64,000 nt of DNA from Gallionella sp. (GCA_003153155.1 PLWV01000026.1:1-64000); one strand, 5' to 3'; shown: positions 46,829 through 55,135, counted from the stretch's first letter. Numbers and translations: made by a program. Notes: generated by a model not told the origin, from the letters alone.

Positions 46829-47700
46829 CGACGCTTATGTTTAACCGGGATGAATAATTCGGGATCGACCATCGCACCGTTAAGTACGACGCTCCAGTGC
46901 AGATGCGGGCCCGTGGCGCGCCCAGTTTTTCCGGAAAGCCCGATACGCTGACCTTTGCGTACAGTGTCGCCGGTTTTCACGTCGATCCGCTCAAGGTGGC
47001 AGTACATTGTGATCAGCCCGTTGCCATGGTCGACAAAGATCGTTCTGCCGTTGAAAAAATAATCATCGACCGCCAGCACCGTGCCATGCGCGCTCGCCTT
47101 GACCGGTGTGCCGCGCGCTACCGCCACATCAAGGCCGGCATGTGGTGAGCGCGGCTCACCGTTGAAGAAACGATGCACACCGAAACGCCCGGCCAACCTC
47201 CCTTTAACGGGAAGGATAAAAGCCAGATCGGTATCCTGCGCAGCGCGCCAGTGGTGTTTCAGCTCCTGGATGACCGCGAGCTCGCGGTCAGCGCGAGCCT
47301 CATCTTCAGCCGATAGTTCTACCTTGCTCGTATCTTCAAGGGTGATGTGCTGCTCGGGATAATGTTTTGTGTTGACCTCGAAGTCCTGCGTTTTCGTTAC
47401 GCCGCCCATTTTAACGCGCAGCTCATGCGGACCCGGCGTCACATCAAGCGGCAGCCCGACCACCGCGTACCATAGCTCGTGATCGGATGTGACGAGAACA
47501 GGCTGATCGCCAAACCATGTTTGCGGCGTATCGGCACTGGTTGAAACGCTGCCGAGCGGAATGATCGCGATGCCGCCGGGCACATTGGAAGATAGCGGGA
47601 GGCTTGCATGTGCAAGCCCAGAAAAAACAAAGGCAAAAGCCAAAACGAACAGGCCGAATCGGAAGCAGATTCGGAACGTGATGGCAAAAAGCTTATGCAT
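46825..47700 (-). CDS. M23 family metallopeptidase (LytM-like)
   Basis: This 291-residue secreted protein starts at 47700 (MHKLFAITFRICF) with GAAGGA upstream. After the signal comes a beta-rich N-terminal region (about 35-110). The peptidase has zinc ligands in SPHAGLDVA (His and Asp) and GPHLHWSV (His-x-His). It should cut peptidoglycan cross-links or act as an amidase activator. Its first 247 bp (47463-47709) are duplicated at 52157-52403. Confidence 0.9.
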   Translation of the reverse strand: MHKLFAITFRICFRFGLFVLAFAFVFSGLAHASLPLSSNVPGGIAIIPLGSVSTSADTPQTWFGDQPVLVTSDHELWYAVVGLPLDVTPGPHELRVKMGGVTKTQDFEVNTKHYPEQHITLEDTSKVELSAEDEARADRELAVIQELKHHWRAAQDTDLAFILPVKGRLAGRFGVHRFFNGEPRSPHAGLDVAVARGTPVKASAHGTVLAVDDYFFNGRTIFVDHGNGLITMYCHLERIDVKTGDTVRKGQRIGLSGKTGRATGPHLHWSVVLNGAMVDPELFIPVKHKRR

Positions 47701-47723
47701 GGTTCCTTCACGGAGCTCCGTTC

Positions 47724-47775
47724 TTTTCATAAAATCAATTGGGCTCCGTCTCCAGTAGTTACTGTGTCCCCAGTA
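47724..47775. repeat. TCAATTGGGCTCCGTC repeat unit
   Basis: TTTTCATAAAATCAATTGGG followed by CTCCGTCTCCAGTAGTT recurs at 54754-54790 and, in altered form, at 54533-54572. A second CCCCAGTAGT follows. Confidence 0.75.
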
Positions 47776-47806
47776 GTCACTGATCTCGTATGGGCATGGC
47801 GGCAGC

Positions 47807-48433
47807 TCAGAGCTTTGGAAACCGTATGCGACTGACCATAAGTGAACCTGAAACCGCGAACAACAGTACTAGCGGATGAAGCGTGAAGCCAGCCAACACG
47901 ACCTTTCCGAACCAGAGGGACTCGCCCAATGCGCCCTGTGAGGCGGCCGCGAACATCAACACGACCAGCAGCAGAGATGTCGGGATGGGAGTTCCCTCGA
48001 AGTACTTCACTTTATCTCCGCCCTCGGACATCACCTCGGTCGTAATGTTATAGCGCGCCAGGCGCGATACTCCGCATGCAACAAAATAGGCCAGGACAAT
48101 ACGGTCGTAAAAGCCCTGCATGCCGCAACCGTATGCAATCACGGCCGGGGCTACGCCGAAGGAAATGACATCGGCGAGTGAGTCAAGCTCACGACCCATT
48201 GCAGAAGTCTGCTGCCGCCACCGGGCAATCCGTCCATCCAGGACATCGAAGATCAAAGCGGCAACGACCAGCCCGCACGCAAAGTAGACGTGCCTGACAT
48301 CGGTCGTTTGCAGGTATGTCAGCATAGAAAACAACGCCCCCGTGCCGCAGACCGCGTTTGCTAGTGTGAACCAGTCGGCAAGATGGAACTCGCGAATCAT
48401 GGAAAAAGGCTTTTGCAGTTTACGTATCATCAT
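47807..48433 (-). CDS. pssA: CDP-diacylglycerol-serine O-phosphatidyltransferase (PssA type)
   Basis: This 208-residue membrane enzyme has the CDP-alcohol phosphotransferase motif D-G-x2-A-R-x8-G-x3-D-x3-D (DGRIARW...GRELDSLADV, about residues 66-88) and six hydrophobic segments. It makes phosphatidylserine, the substrate of the Psd encoded at 11956-12804. It stands alone among accessory genes, so a second, core pssA elsewhere is possible. Confidence 0.88.
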   Translation of the reverse strand: MMIRKLQKPFSMIREFHLADWFTLANAVCGTGALFSMLTYLQTTDVRHVYFACGLVVAALIFDVLDGRIARWRQQTSAMGRELDSLADVISFGVAPAVIAYGCGMQGFYDRIVLAYFVACGVSRLARYNITTEVMSEGGDKVKYFEGTPIPTSLLLVVLMFAAASQGALGESLWFGKVVLAGFTLHPLVLLFAVSGSLMVSRIRFPKL

Positions 48434-48511
48434 GGCGCCCAGGTTTTAGCTGGACACATTGTACTCATATCACCGCTAATAGAACTGACAATCGAGTGGC
48501 GGCTATTCAGT

Positions 48512-48603
48512 GTTAAGGGGGCAGCATCGGAATTATTTTTGGGGCTTTTTCATTGCGCCGACACCATTGGATAATTTATTGATGCTAACACCTTTAGTTA
48601 TGG
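48512..48603. repeat. Repeat unit copy (TTCATTGCGCCGACACC...)
   Basis: Runs from GTTAAGGGGGCAGCATCGGA through GCGCCGACACCATTGGATAA to GATGCTAACACCTTTAGTTA. It matches the units at 45640, 52421, 54672 and 55244 at most positions. Confidence 0.8.
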
Positions 48604-48693
48604 ACAGGCGGCTGCCCCTGTTTTTTGCTGTGATCTTATGTGAACGCTGAGAGCACTCATTAGGCTATTGCTTATCGGCAATATATTGCTAGA

Positions 48694-49008
48694 ATGCCAT
48701 ATATGAGAGCGCAGCTCGTCATTAAAGACAGGATACGCAAAGGCAACGCATTGATCGAGCGGGTTGTCTGGGCTGTACCGGCACCCGTAAATGGCTGTTT
48801 GCATCATTTCAAGTATCGGCTGTACTGCGGGCAGAATGGCGCAACAGTGGTGCGCTATGACAATGAATCTGGCAAGTGTGACCATCGGCATCTGGGCAAA
48901 AACGAGCGTCAGCAAGCCTATCTGTTCACCACGCTGGAACAACTGATTATGGATTTCGAAGCGGATGTCATCCGCCTGTTAGGAGACAAGAATGAAAGCG
49001 ATCATTGA
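48694..49008 (+). CDS. TumE-like toxin of a type II toxin-antitoxin system
   Basis: This 104-residue protein (MPYMRAQLVIKDRIRKGNAL) resembles the TumE (DUF6516) group, with YRLYCGQNGATVVRYDNESG, KCDHRHLG and a C-terminal FEADVIRLL helix. It overlaps the next gene by 17 bp. In known pairs the toxin comes first and the HTH antitoxin second, as here. A start at 48703 is also possible. Confidence 0.75.
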   Translation: MPYMRAQLVIKDRIRKGNALIERVVWAVPAPVNGCLHHFKYRLYCGQNGATVVRYDNESGKCDHRHLGKNERQQAYLFTTLEQLIMDFEADVIRLLGDKNESDH

Positions 49009-49360
49009 ACTGACCAGTTGGAAAACTTCACAGGCTCGCGCCTTGCGCGCAGCCAAAAGAGCCGATGCGGGCAAGTCTGTCTCCGCAGACTACCACCTTG
49101 ATTTCGATTCAATGGCGAACCTCTTCTCGGACATCACACCTGCGCGTATGCAAGTGATCAAAACCTCCAAGCAACTCGGCGCGCTCAGTGTTTATGCCTT
49201 GGCCCAGGCGTTGGGGCGCAACTACTCGAACGTTCACCGCGACGTGCGCAAACTGCTGGAGCTTGAGCTCCTGGCGCGCGATGAAAATGGGAAGGTTTAT
49301 GTGCCGTGGAAAGATGTGGTGCTGAATGTTTCCCTGACGGGGGATTCGCTGGCTGCATGA
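48992..49360 (+). CDS. HTH antitoxin partner of the TumE-like toxin
   Basis: This 122-residue protein has a winged-helix MarR-type domain in its second half: SKQLGALSVYALAQALGRNY (helix-turn-helix), then VHRDVRKLLELELLARDENG (wing). The N-terminal part (MKAIIELTSWKTSQARALRA) presumably binds the toxin. Order and overlap match TumE/TumA pairs. It should autoregulate the operon. Confidence 0.75.
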   Translation: MKAIIELTSWKTSQARALRAAKRADAGKSVSADYHLDFDSMANLFSDITPARMQVIKTSKQLGALSVYALAQALGRNYSNVHRDVRKLLELELLARDENGKVYVPWKDVVLNVSLTGDSLAA

Positions 49361-49450
49361 TCGCGTTACACCATCACTGCCCCTGTGCTATATCGCAGAA
49401 AAACTATTACGATGCTGACCCCAATGGCACTCAAAAGGTCATCAGGCGGT

Positions 49451-50290
49451 TTAGTCAACTCTTGGTTTGACTGGCGTGTGGTGTTGCACATCTAGCACCA
49501 TCAATGTTACCAGTTGGTCCACCACCTTCTCGAGACCCGCACGTACATCGGTTGAACCAGCCTTGAGGAGATCTACCGAAGCAAAAGTCATCGACTTTGG
49601 TGTTGTTACCCAGCGCTTGTCCTTTCCGCCATCACGCCAGTCAGCGTAATAGCCGAAATCATCATCCAAGTCGACATCATCGGACTCTGGTGAGTGCAAG
49701 GTAGCTTTAAGCTGGAGCATTGGCGAATAACCGCCAGCCCGCATTGAATGGTAATAGCCCGATTCTTCGACGGTCACATCGAGGATTGCGTCGACCCCTG
49801 CGGGCAGCCCATCTAGCTTTCCTGCGCGTACATCAAAAGCAATTGCTGGATCAGTGATGCGCACCAGACGAACTTGGGCCTGCTCTAAAGCGGGCGTCAG
49901 CCTGGAGTCAATTTCTGCTGCTGCGTCAAAGTTGACGTGAGACAGCGCATCATATATTGCTTCGCGCTCATTCTGTTTGTTTGCTTGAAAGCCATAGACG
50001 ATTAAGGAACCGAGTAGCGCGCCCCCATAGGCTCCGGCTGATACCGCTCCGGGCCCTGTCGGAATAACCACTGGCGGCCCCGCAGAACCGAAGCCGGTGT
50101 TCGATTTGCTGATGGGCGCTGACACAGGTAGCACGGCCAATAGGCTGATTGGCTTGGGTGGCTTTGGCGGTTCTGCTGGACGTGTAGCGCAACCTGCAAT
50201 GGTCAGGAGGCTACCTGCCACTACCCAGATGATCGTATCTCTTAGCACATGACGGCGCTGCACGTCGCTACTTGTATTGGTCGGGTTCAT
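49451..50290 (-). CDS. Lipoprotein, unknown function (279 aa)
   Basis: An N-terminal twin-Arg-like RRHVLRD stretch is followed by a hydrophobic segment and a lipobox IAGC (Cys about 34). The mature part has a Gly-rich hydrophobic stretch (YGGALLGSLIVYGF, about residues 87-100) and a larger soluble domain ending HHTPVKPRVD. No known family. Good coding statistics and the lipobox support a real gene. A GCTGACCCCAATGGCACTC repeat remnant lies just downstream (49411-49430). Confidence 0.65.
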   Translation of the reverse strand: MNPTNTSSDVQRRHVLRDTIIWVVAGSLLTIAGCATRPAEPPKPPKPISLLAVLPVSAPISKSNTGFGSAGPPVVIPTGPGAVSAGAYGGALLGSLIVYGFQANKQNEREAIYDALSHVNFDAAAEIDSRLTPALEQAQVRLVRITDPAIAFDVRAGKLDGLPAGVDAILDVTVEESGYYHSMRAGGYSPMLQLKATLHSPESDDVDLDDDFGYYADWRDGGKDKRWVTTPKSMTFASVDLLKAGSTDVRAGLEKVVDQLVTLMVLDVQHHTPVKPRVD

Positions 50291-50518
50291 GATCGGTACT
50301 GAGTTGAAAATTGCTTCTCCGCTGCGGATGCGTGAATTTGCGACGCCTAATGAAGCTGTAGAAAAAGTATCATCGGTGCATCCTGCCGTGATTCAATTTG
50401 AATATCAAGCTGAAGTTCTGATCCTGGCACACTCCGGCACGTCATGTTGCCATATTTGCCGACAGAATGCAGCCAGTCGTAACCCGCGCACGAAGCTGAG
50501 TGCCACAGATCCACGGAC

Positions 50519-50594
50519 AAAAGGTACCGGAGTAGATTTCCTTTTAAACCATGCCATCCTCATTCGAAAACAATTCGACTCCGGTACCTTTTAC
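50519..50594. repeat. Inverted AAAAGGTACCGGAGT repeat
   Basis: AAAAGGTACCGGAGTAGATT (about 50519) and AATTCGACTCCGGTACCTTT (about 50573) form an inverted repeat of about 20 bp spaced by 34 bp. Part of it encodes the C-terminus of the DUF6629 gene on the minus strand. Confidence 0.8.
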
Positions 50595-51215
50595 TATGTC
50601 AAATTTGAAATGCAGATAAATGACAGCACTCAGTATCGCGGCAAAAAAGCACCACACGGAAAAAAAGGCGACGGTGTAGAACCAGTAAGCCACCATAAAA
50701 AGCAGCAATGCCAGAACGCCAAAGATATTGATTATCTTGTGACTCGAAAAGAAGGGAGCAACACACGTTGCCGCAAGATAGAACTCCAGAACCGGCTGCT
50801 CCTTAACATAGGGTAAAACATACACCATGTGTTGATGAACTTCGGAAGTCACAGGAAACCTGACAATAAAGTAAAGGAGGTACAGGCCGACTGCGATTCC
50901 GGTGATCTGGAATACTGATAGCACCTTTTTGCGCCAGGCTACGCTTTCCATCAAGCCGATTGAAAATGGCACATACATTGGCCACAGTACGTGCGAGAAC
51001 AACGTAAACAAATACGTCATGGTCACATTGAGCAGTGGAACATCAAACCGAAATGACAGCCATAGCATCCCCTCGACGATTTGCTGGGCACCGAACAAAA
51101 GCGGGATCATCGCAAACGGAATCTCTGCCTTTCGTTTCACCTTTTTCACGGTTGCCACACCGAGTACTGACAATGAAACTCCGGCTATAAAACTCGCTGT
51201 TGCTGAAAAACACAT
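50544..51215 (-). CDS. DUF6629 family membrane protein
   Basis: This 223-residue protein begins MCFSATASFIAGVSLSVLGV, typical of DUF6629. It has about seven hydrophobic segments through residue 200. Function unknown. The final residues (VKGTGVELFSNEDGMV) are encoded by the inverted GGTACC repeat, so the original stop was lost or the gene was fused to the repeat. The N-terminal start is supported by the conserved MCFSA. Confidence 0.8.
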   Translation of the reverse strand: MCFSATASFIAGVSLSVLGVATVKKVKRKAEIPFAMIPLLFGAQQIVEGMLWLSFRFDVPLLNVTMTYLFTLFSHVLWPMYVPFSIGLMESVAWRKKVLSVFQITGIAVGLYLLYFIVRFPVTSEVHQHMVYVLPYVKEQPVLEFYLAATCVAPFFSSHKIINIFGVLALLLFMVAYWFYTVAFFSVWCFFAAILSAVIYLHFKFDIVKGTGVELFSNEDGMV

Positions 51216-51331
51216 CCTATTTGGATCCTTTCATGCCGGGCGGAATCGACCTAGCGCGCTCTACCGGGGAGCACTCCGGAATCTGGCAAGTAGCGAGTGC
51301 TGCGGACGATAGTGAATCGAGTATCCGTAAG

Positions 51332-51529
51332 TCATTTTTCGCGTTTGCGAGGCTGGGTGTTGCGGGTTTTCCCGGCTTTTTTCAATGAGATCGCAACGGC
51401 CTGCTTGACCGCTTTTTGTTTCGTTGCGGGATGGCTGCTGCCTATCGATCCATCCTCTTCCCACTCATGCACCAGTGTCTTGATATTGCTGCTGACGACT
51501 GCCGGGCTTGTCCCTTTTCTTAATGGCAT
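51332..51529 (-). CDS. Small basic DUF6496-type protein
   Basis: This 65-residue protein from 51529 (MPLRKGTSPAVVSSNIKTLV) has GGAGA upstream. The second half is basic (HPATKQKAVKQAVAISLKKA) and matches the pattern of DUF6496 proteins, short nucleic-acid- or stress-linked proteins found widely. A longer frame to 51613 is not needed. Confidence 0.7.
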   Translation of the reverse strand: MPLRKGTSPAVVSSNIKTLVHEWEEDGSIGSSHPATKQKAVKQAVAISLKKAGKTRNTQPRKREK

Positions 51530-51683
51530 GACATTTCTCCAATCCGTAGAGCTACATTCAGCCAGGTTGCGCCAACTGCGCGGAAGAGTGCCGCAAGCTG
51601 GCTTGACGATCAATCAGCGCTAATGACCTCACCTCAATATGACATTGCGGAGGTTCTGGCACCATTGGCTATCGGCTGAAAGG

Positions 51684-51765
51684 TACCGGGGTAAGGGGTA
51701 TCGGGGTCGATTTCATTTTCATCCACGACATCATCTATCAAAACAATTCGGCTCCGGTACATTGG
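51684..51765. repeat. GGTACCGGGG / CCGGTAC repeat remnants
   Basis: AAAGGTACCGGGGTAAGGGG and AACAATTCGGCTCCGGTAC form another arm pair of the inverted family at 50519. A further single arm (AATTCGACTCCGGTACC) lies at 52133-52149. Confidence 0.7.
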
Positions 51766-51780
51766 GCATCGGCCTGGCGA

Positions 51781-51805
51781 GAAAATGGCCGCTGTGCGCG
51801 GCCAT
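51781..51805 (-). terminator. Likely terminator of the CsbD gene
   Basis: ATGGCCGC/GCGGCCAT stem (51785-51792 / 51798-51805), followed on the minus strand by TTTTC. It lies 22 bp after the CsbD stop codon. Confidence 0.5.
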
Positions 51806-51826
51806 GATCACAAGAAGGTTTCAAAA

Positions 51827-52030
51827 TTACTTTTTTGAACCCTTCTTGATGGTTTTCTTTGCATCCTTGATGACTTCCTTTGCATCACCAAGTTTTTTCT
51901 CGGCTTTCCCGGATATTTGTTTGCTGAGACCTTTGACTTGTTGCTCTTTGCTGCCAACCAGTTTTCCAGCCTTTTCCTGCACTTTGCCGGCAATGTCTTT
52001 TAAAGCCCCTTTGACTTGATTCTTGTTCAT
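51827..52030 (-). CDS. CsbD family stress protein
   Basis: This 67-residue protein starts MNKNQVKGALKDIAGKVQEK, the CsbD signature. Lys/Glu/Gly-rich helical repeats follow (KLGDAKEVIKDAKKTIKKGS). CsbD proteins are induced by envelope or general stress in several bacteria; their mechanism is unknown. A strong AAGGAG-like site lies upstream. Confidence 0.9.
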   Translation of the reverse strand: MNKNQVKGALKDIAGKVQEKAGKLVGSKEQQVKGLSKQISGKAEKKLGDAKEVIKDAKKTIKKGSKK

Positions 52031-52148
52031 GATCAGACTCCTTCAGTTAAATTAACAGGCTTCCCTGTGAGAAGTTTAGATTGAACTTAATGTTGCCGCC
52101 AGTCTGTGTGGTAACGAACATTCAAAACAATCAATTCGACTCCGGTAC

Positions 52149-52403
52149 CTATTGCCCCGCGTACCATAGCCCGTGATCGGATGTAACGAGAACAGGCTGA
52201 TCGCCAAACCATGTTTGCGGCGTATCGGCACTGGTTGAAACGCTGCCGAGCGGAATGATCGCAACGCCGCCGGGTACATTGGAAGATAGCGGGAGACTTG
52301 AATGTGCAAGCCCAGAAAAAGCAAAGGCAAAAGCCAAAACGAACAGGCCGGATCGGAAGCAGATTCGGAACGTGATGGCAATCAGCGTATGCATGGTTCC
52401 TTC
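52149..52403 (-). pseudogene. Truncated duplicate of the M23 peptidase 5' end
   Basis: Positions 52157-52403 repeat 47463-47709 without indels and with about a dozen substitutions. The copy keeps the ribosome site, start codon (52394) and signal peptide (MHTLIAITFRICFRSGLFVL), but stops after about 80 codons where a GGTACC-type repeat begins. There is no peptidase domain. Confidence 0.85.
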
Positions 52404-52420
52404 TTACAGAGATAACGGTG

Positions 52421-52545
52421 TTAAAGGGGTCGGAATTATTTTCGGGAATTCTTCATTTCGCCGACACCCTTGGATAATGTGTGATGCTGACTTTCTATGA
52501 AACCGTGGTCTGTCCCCTAATGTTTGGTGTGTCCCCTATTGCTGT
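52421..52545. repeat. Repeat unit copy plus GGTCTGTCCCC module
   Basis: Unit TTAAAGGGGTCGGAATTATT...TTCATTTCGCCGACACCCTT...GATGCTGACTTTCTATG is followed by ACCGTGGTCTGTCCCCTAAT and a second GTGTCCCCTATTGC. The latter encodes the last residues of the HU-LysM protein. Confidence 0.8.
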
Positions 52546-53431
52546 TATTCTTTAGACCAGCGAGCAGCTCCTTCTCATACTCTGCGGCTCGAGGATTGCC
52601 GAGTTTCTGGTAATCGTCGGCCACCATTTGGTAACCGTTCGTTTTCAGACGGAGATCCGCGACATTGGGACTGTTCACGCTACCAGCCAGAGCGGGTATC
52701 CGCAGTGTGATCCCGCTATCGATCAGGTCCGGGTTTCGGCGGGACAACTCTGGTCTGTTCTCCGCATAGATAACCGGCCACCAATAGGGATCGCCCAATC
52801 TGGTCGCAGCAATCGCCCACAACGTATCGCCGGGCGACACGATAACCCCTGTCGCCGCAGCTATTGCAATCGGGGTGGATTCCGGTTCTACGGGAGCAGC
52901 GGGGACGGTTGCGGGCGCGCCTTTATCGGGAGTTTGGTCGGTGTGCGCAACTACGGCTTTATCCGATGACATCTCGGGCGGCACCATGGACGCATCCTGA
53001 GTGGATATCCAATTCTTTGCCCAGATGCCAAGCACGATCAGCAGCAATACAAGCAGCACCAGCAAGATCCAGGCGCCGGTTCTGGTACGCCATTCTGTTT
53101 TGTCCGGAGTGAGTTCCTTGATTCGCAGCTGACGGAAAGGCGCGTTGACAGCGAAACGCAATGCGCTGTAGGGGTGAAAGTGGACACGCGAGTGCTCAGG
53201 AATCGTTAACGGCGCGCCGGAGTTGGGATCGTGCCCCGTCTGTTCATCGACATGGGTCGTATGGAAACGGCCAAAGCGATACAGATGAATGTCACCGCCC
53301 GTCTCCAATTCCTCACCCATGGTCTTCGCGAATTGGTGGATATAGGCGTCTGCTTCGACACTACTGACCTTGGCGCGCCTAGCCACCAGCGCCGCAAAGG
53401 AGTGGAGCGCTATCTTGTTGTCGTCGCTCAT
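52517..53431 (-). CDS. Membrane protein with HU-like domain and LysM domain
   Basis: This 304-residue protein has three parts. Residues about 5-95 are an HU/IHF-type DNA-binding fold (LVARRAKVSSVEADAYIHQF, then DIHLYRFGRFHTTHVDEQTG). Residues 120-138 are one membrane helix (WILLVLLVLLLIVLGIWA). Residues 198-246 are a LysM peptidoglycan-binding domain (VSPGDTLWAIAATRLGDPYW). The predicted topology puts HU in the cytoplasm and LysM in the periplasm. The last nine residues (SNRGHTKH end) come from a repeat. It overlaps the upstream HU gene by 4 bp, so the pair is one operon. Confidence 0.85.
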   Translation of the reverse strand: MSDDNKIALHSFAALVARRAKVSSVEADAYIHQFAKTMGEELETGGDIHLYRFGRFHTTHVDEQTGHDPNSGAPLTIPEHSRVHFHPYSALRFAVNAPFRQLRIKELTPDKTEWRTRTGAWILLVLLVLLLIVLGIWAKNWISTQDASMVPPEMSSDKAVVAHTDQTPDKGAPATVPAAPVEPESTPIAIAAATGVIVSPGDTLWAIAATRLGDPYWWPVIYAENRPELSRRNPDLIDSGITLRIPALAGSVNSPNVADLRLKTNGYQMVADDYQKLGNPRAAEYEKELLAGLKNNSNRGHTKH

Positions 53432-53730
53432 GTCGGCGCACCTTCTTCCGATTCGATATCGTAAACGTCTTCACGGAGCAATGTGCCCGTGCGAAACACG
53501 GGCACGCGCCGTTTTGGGAAAATCGCGAAGTCATGACTGGCTGGCCGATAACCGCGGTGCTCCTCGTACGTCGCCGTGTCGAAGGTGCCAAGGTGTGGGA
53601 TGGTTACCGCGTGTTCGACCCGGAGCAGGTCACGAATCTCACGCAGTGTTGCCTTAAGCAACCGCTGCGACAGAGTGTTCGATATGCCCAACTCTTTTGC
53701 AACTTTTTCGATAAGCTCAGATTGATCCAT
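53428..53730 (-). CDS. HU-family DNA-binding protein (diverged)
   Basis: This 100-residue protein has the HU N-terminal helices (MDQSELIEKVAKELGISNTL) and the beta-arm start (VTIPHLGTFDTATYEEHRGY). A diverged arm with FPKRRVPVFRTG follows. It is clearly different from standard HU (no MNKTEL start or GFGSF arm) and is likely specialised. It precedes the HU-LysM gene with an ATGA overlap. Confidence 0.85.
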   Translation of the reverse strand: MDQSELIEKVAKELGISNTLSQRLLKATLREIRDLLRVEHAVTIPHLGTFDTATYEEHRGYRPASHDFAIFPKRRVPVFRTGTLLREDVYDIESEEGAPT

Positions 53731-54166
53731 GGGTGCACCATAGCGGTTTGGTTTATGTGAAGTGCTAAAAAGCTACATTATTGCTGCCGATTCCATAGCC
53801 TTCTCTTGAGCACTCATTGCAATTAATGCACGATTTATTGTTTCTTTATATTTGATAGAAGTCTACTTGTTTCGATTATGTTGATCGAAAAAGCAACGTC
53901 TGCGAAAACAAGAAACAAGCCGTTGCCATCAATACGCAAAGCACCGTGTGTAATTACGGTAACTTTATGGGAGCTTGTCGTTTGCATCTGTGCGTTATCG
54001 CACATTAATCACCTGGAAATCATGTAGCCAGGCATCGCGATGGCGTGCCAGTTCCGCTCGAGTTGGCCAGGATTTTGGGACTTAAAGGGGTCAGCCTGAC
54101 CCCTTTAACTCATAACTCAGGAAAACGTGGTCTGTCCCCAATTACTCTTGTTATTGGAATGTCGAA
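53731..54166. other. AT-rich intergenic region with a GGGGTCAG palindrome
   Basis: No gene is seen. 53760-54060 is AT-rich without obvious repeats and probably holds the promoter of the HU operon. At 54083-54112 AAAGGGGTCAGCCTGACCCC TTT forms a perfect palindrome, followed by an ACGTGGTCTGTCCCCAATTA module (about 54124-54143). Confidence 0.6.
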
Positions 54167-54484
54167 TCAAGCATATTCGGATTGACTGGCCGATTCTTGA
54201 GCGCACCATACAATCATTATGATCCATCCTATCACGGGAATAATTCCAATGAGTTGCCACCAACCCGATCTGTTTGTATCGTGCAGCCGTCGTGCTGTGA
54301 CAGCAATATAAGGAAGTAGAGTGCCGAGGGATATCAATATTCCGAGCTTGTTGTTCAGAATATCTGCCGCGAGGGTCGCCAGGATTACGAAAAGCACCCA
54401 CCACCAAAATTCTGATCTCGTGGCCCGACCGTTGAAATTGGCGTACTTACTAAAGCAAGTCTGAATCGATTCTGTGAAAGTCAT
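54167..54484 (-). CDS. DUF805 family membrane protein
   Basis: This 105-residue protein begins with the DUF805 motif FSKYANFNGRATRSEFWWWV (residues 11-30). It has three membrane segments and the conserved RRLHDTNRSGWWQL (about residues 65-78). Function unknown. A GGAGGCACC-like site precedes the start. Confidence 0.9.
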   Translation of the reverse strand: MTFTESIQTCFSKYANFNGRATRSEFWWWVLFVILATLAADILNNKLGILISLGTLLPYIAVTARRLHDTNRSGWWQLIGIIPVIGWIIMIVWCAQESASQSEYA

Positions 54485-54823
54485 TTCCGGGTGCCTCCTT
54501 GGCTAGGACGTAGTTGGATAGGTGAGAGTGTTTTCATAAATTCACTTGGGCTCCGTCCCCAGTAGTTCTTGGGACGGAGCCCAAGTGATTTTGTGAAAAG
54601 AATGGGGCTCCGTCCCCATGCAATTTGCACTTTAACCCCACCGCCATCGGCGGTGGGAGGTCGGCTAGATGATTTTCAGCATCGGATTTCTTCTTGGACT
54701 TTTTCATTTCGCCGACACCCTTGGAGAATTATTTGATGCTGACCCCTTTAGTTGTTTCATAAAATCAATTGGGCTCCGTCCCCAGTAGTTCGCACAGTAG
54801 TTCGCACAACTCATCTCACCGTA
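54485..54823. repeat. Intergenic repeat block with an 18-bp perfect inverted repeat
   Basis: TCACTTGGGCTCCGTCCC (54542-54559) and its exact complement (54571-54588) form a long stem, extended by TTTTCA/TGAAAA. A unit copy (TTCAGCATCGG...TTCATTTCGCCGACACCCTT...GATGCTGACCCCTTTAGTTG) lies at 54672-54752. A TCAATTGGGCTCCGTC unit follows at 54754-54790. No gene is present. Confidence 0.85.
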
Positions 54824-55135
54824 TCACCCGCCACTCTCTGGTGGGGTAAATGAACAGCGCCAACTCTTGACCTTGGAATCCTTCGGGACCGCATTACTCG
54901 CAAGAATCTGGGCAATCGCCTGCTCTGCAGTCTCATTGCATTTTTCAATCGTTCGATTATAAGGATTGAACACCCAGTATTGATGAACATTCTCCGAATT
55001 TTCCAGTTCGAGGATCAGCACAGTGCCGTCTCCATTTTTCTGGCTGCAGCCCAACATAGCCAGCAGGCCTAGCGCCGCCACCAGCGTCATGATCTTCGTG
55101 TTTGCCCGAGATGTGTGGTTTTGATTTTTTCGCAT
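54824..55135 (-). CDS. Small lipoprotein, unknown function
   Basis: This 103-residue protein has a long charged N-terminus before the hydrophobic segment and a lipobox LAMLGC (Cys about 30). The mature part (GTVLILELENSENVHQYWVF...) has two more Cys and ends SFTPPESGG. No family recognised. The true start may be the Met at residue 16 (MTLVAALGLLAMLGC), which gives a typical lipoprotein signal. Confidence 0.6.
   Translation of the reverse strand: MRKNQNHTSRANTKIMTLVAALGLLAMLGCSQKNGDGTVLILELENSENVHQYWVFNPYNRTIEKCNETAEQAIAQILASNAVPKDSKVKSWRCSFTPPESGG

Noticed and set aside
50277..50816. Plus-strand open frame of 179 codons.
   Set aside because: It crosses the inverted GGTACC repeat and the antisense of the DUF6629 gene, and the product shows no domain. 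The DUF6629 gene on the other strand has a recognised family.
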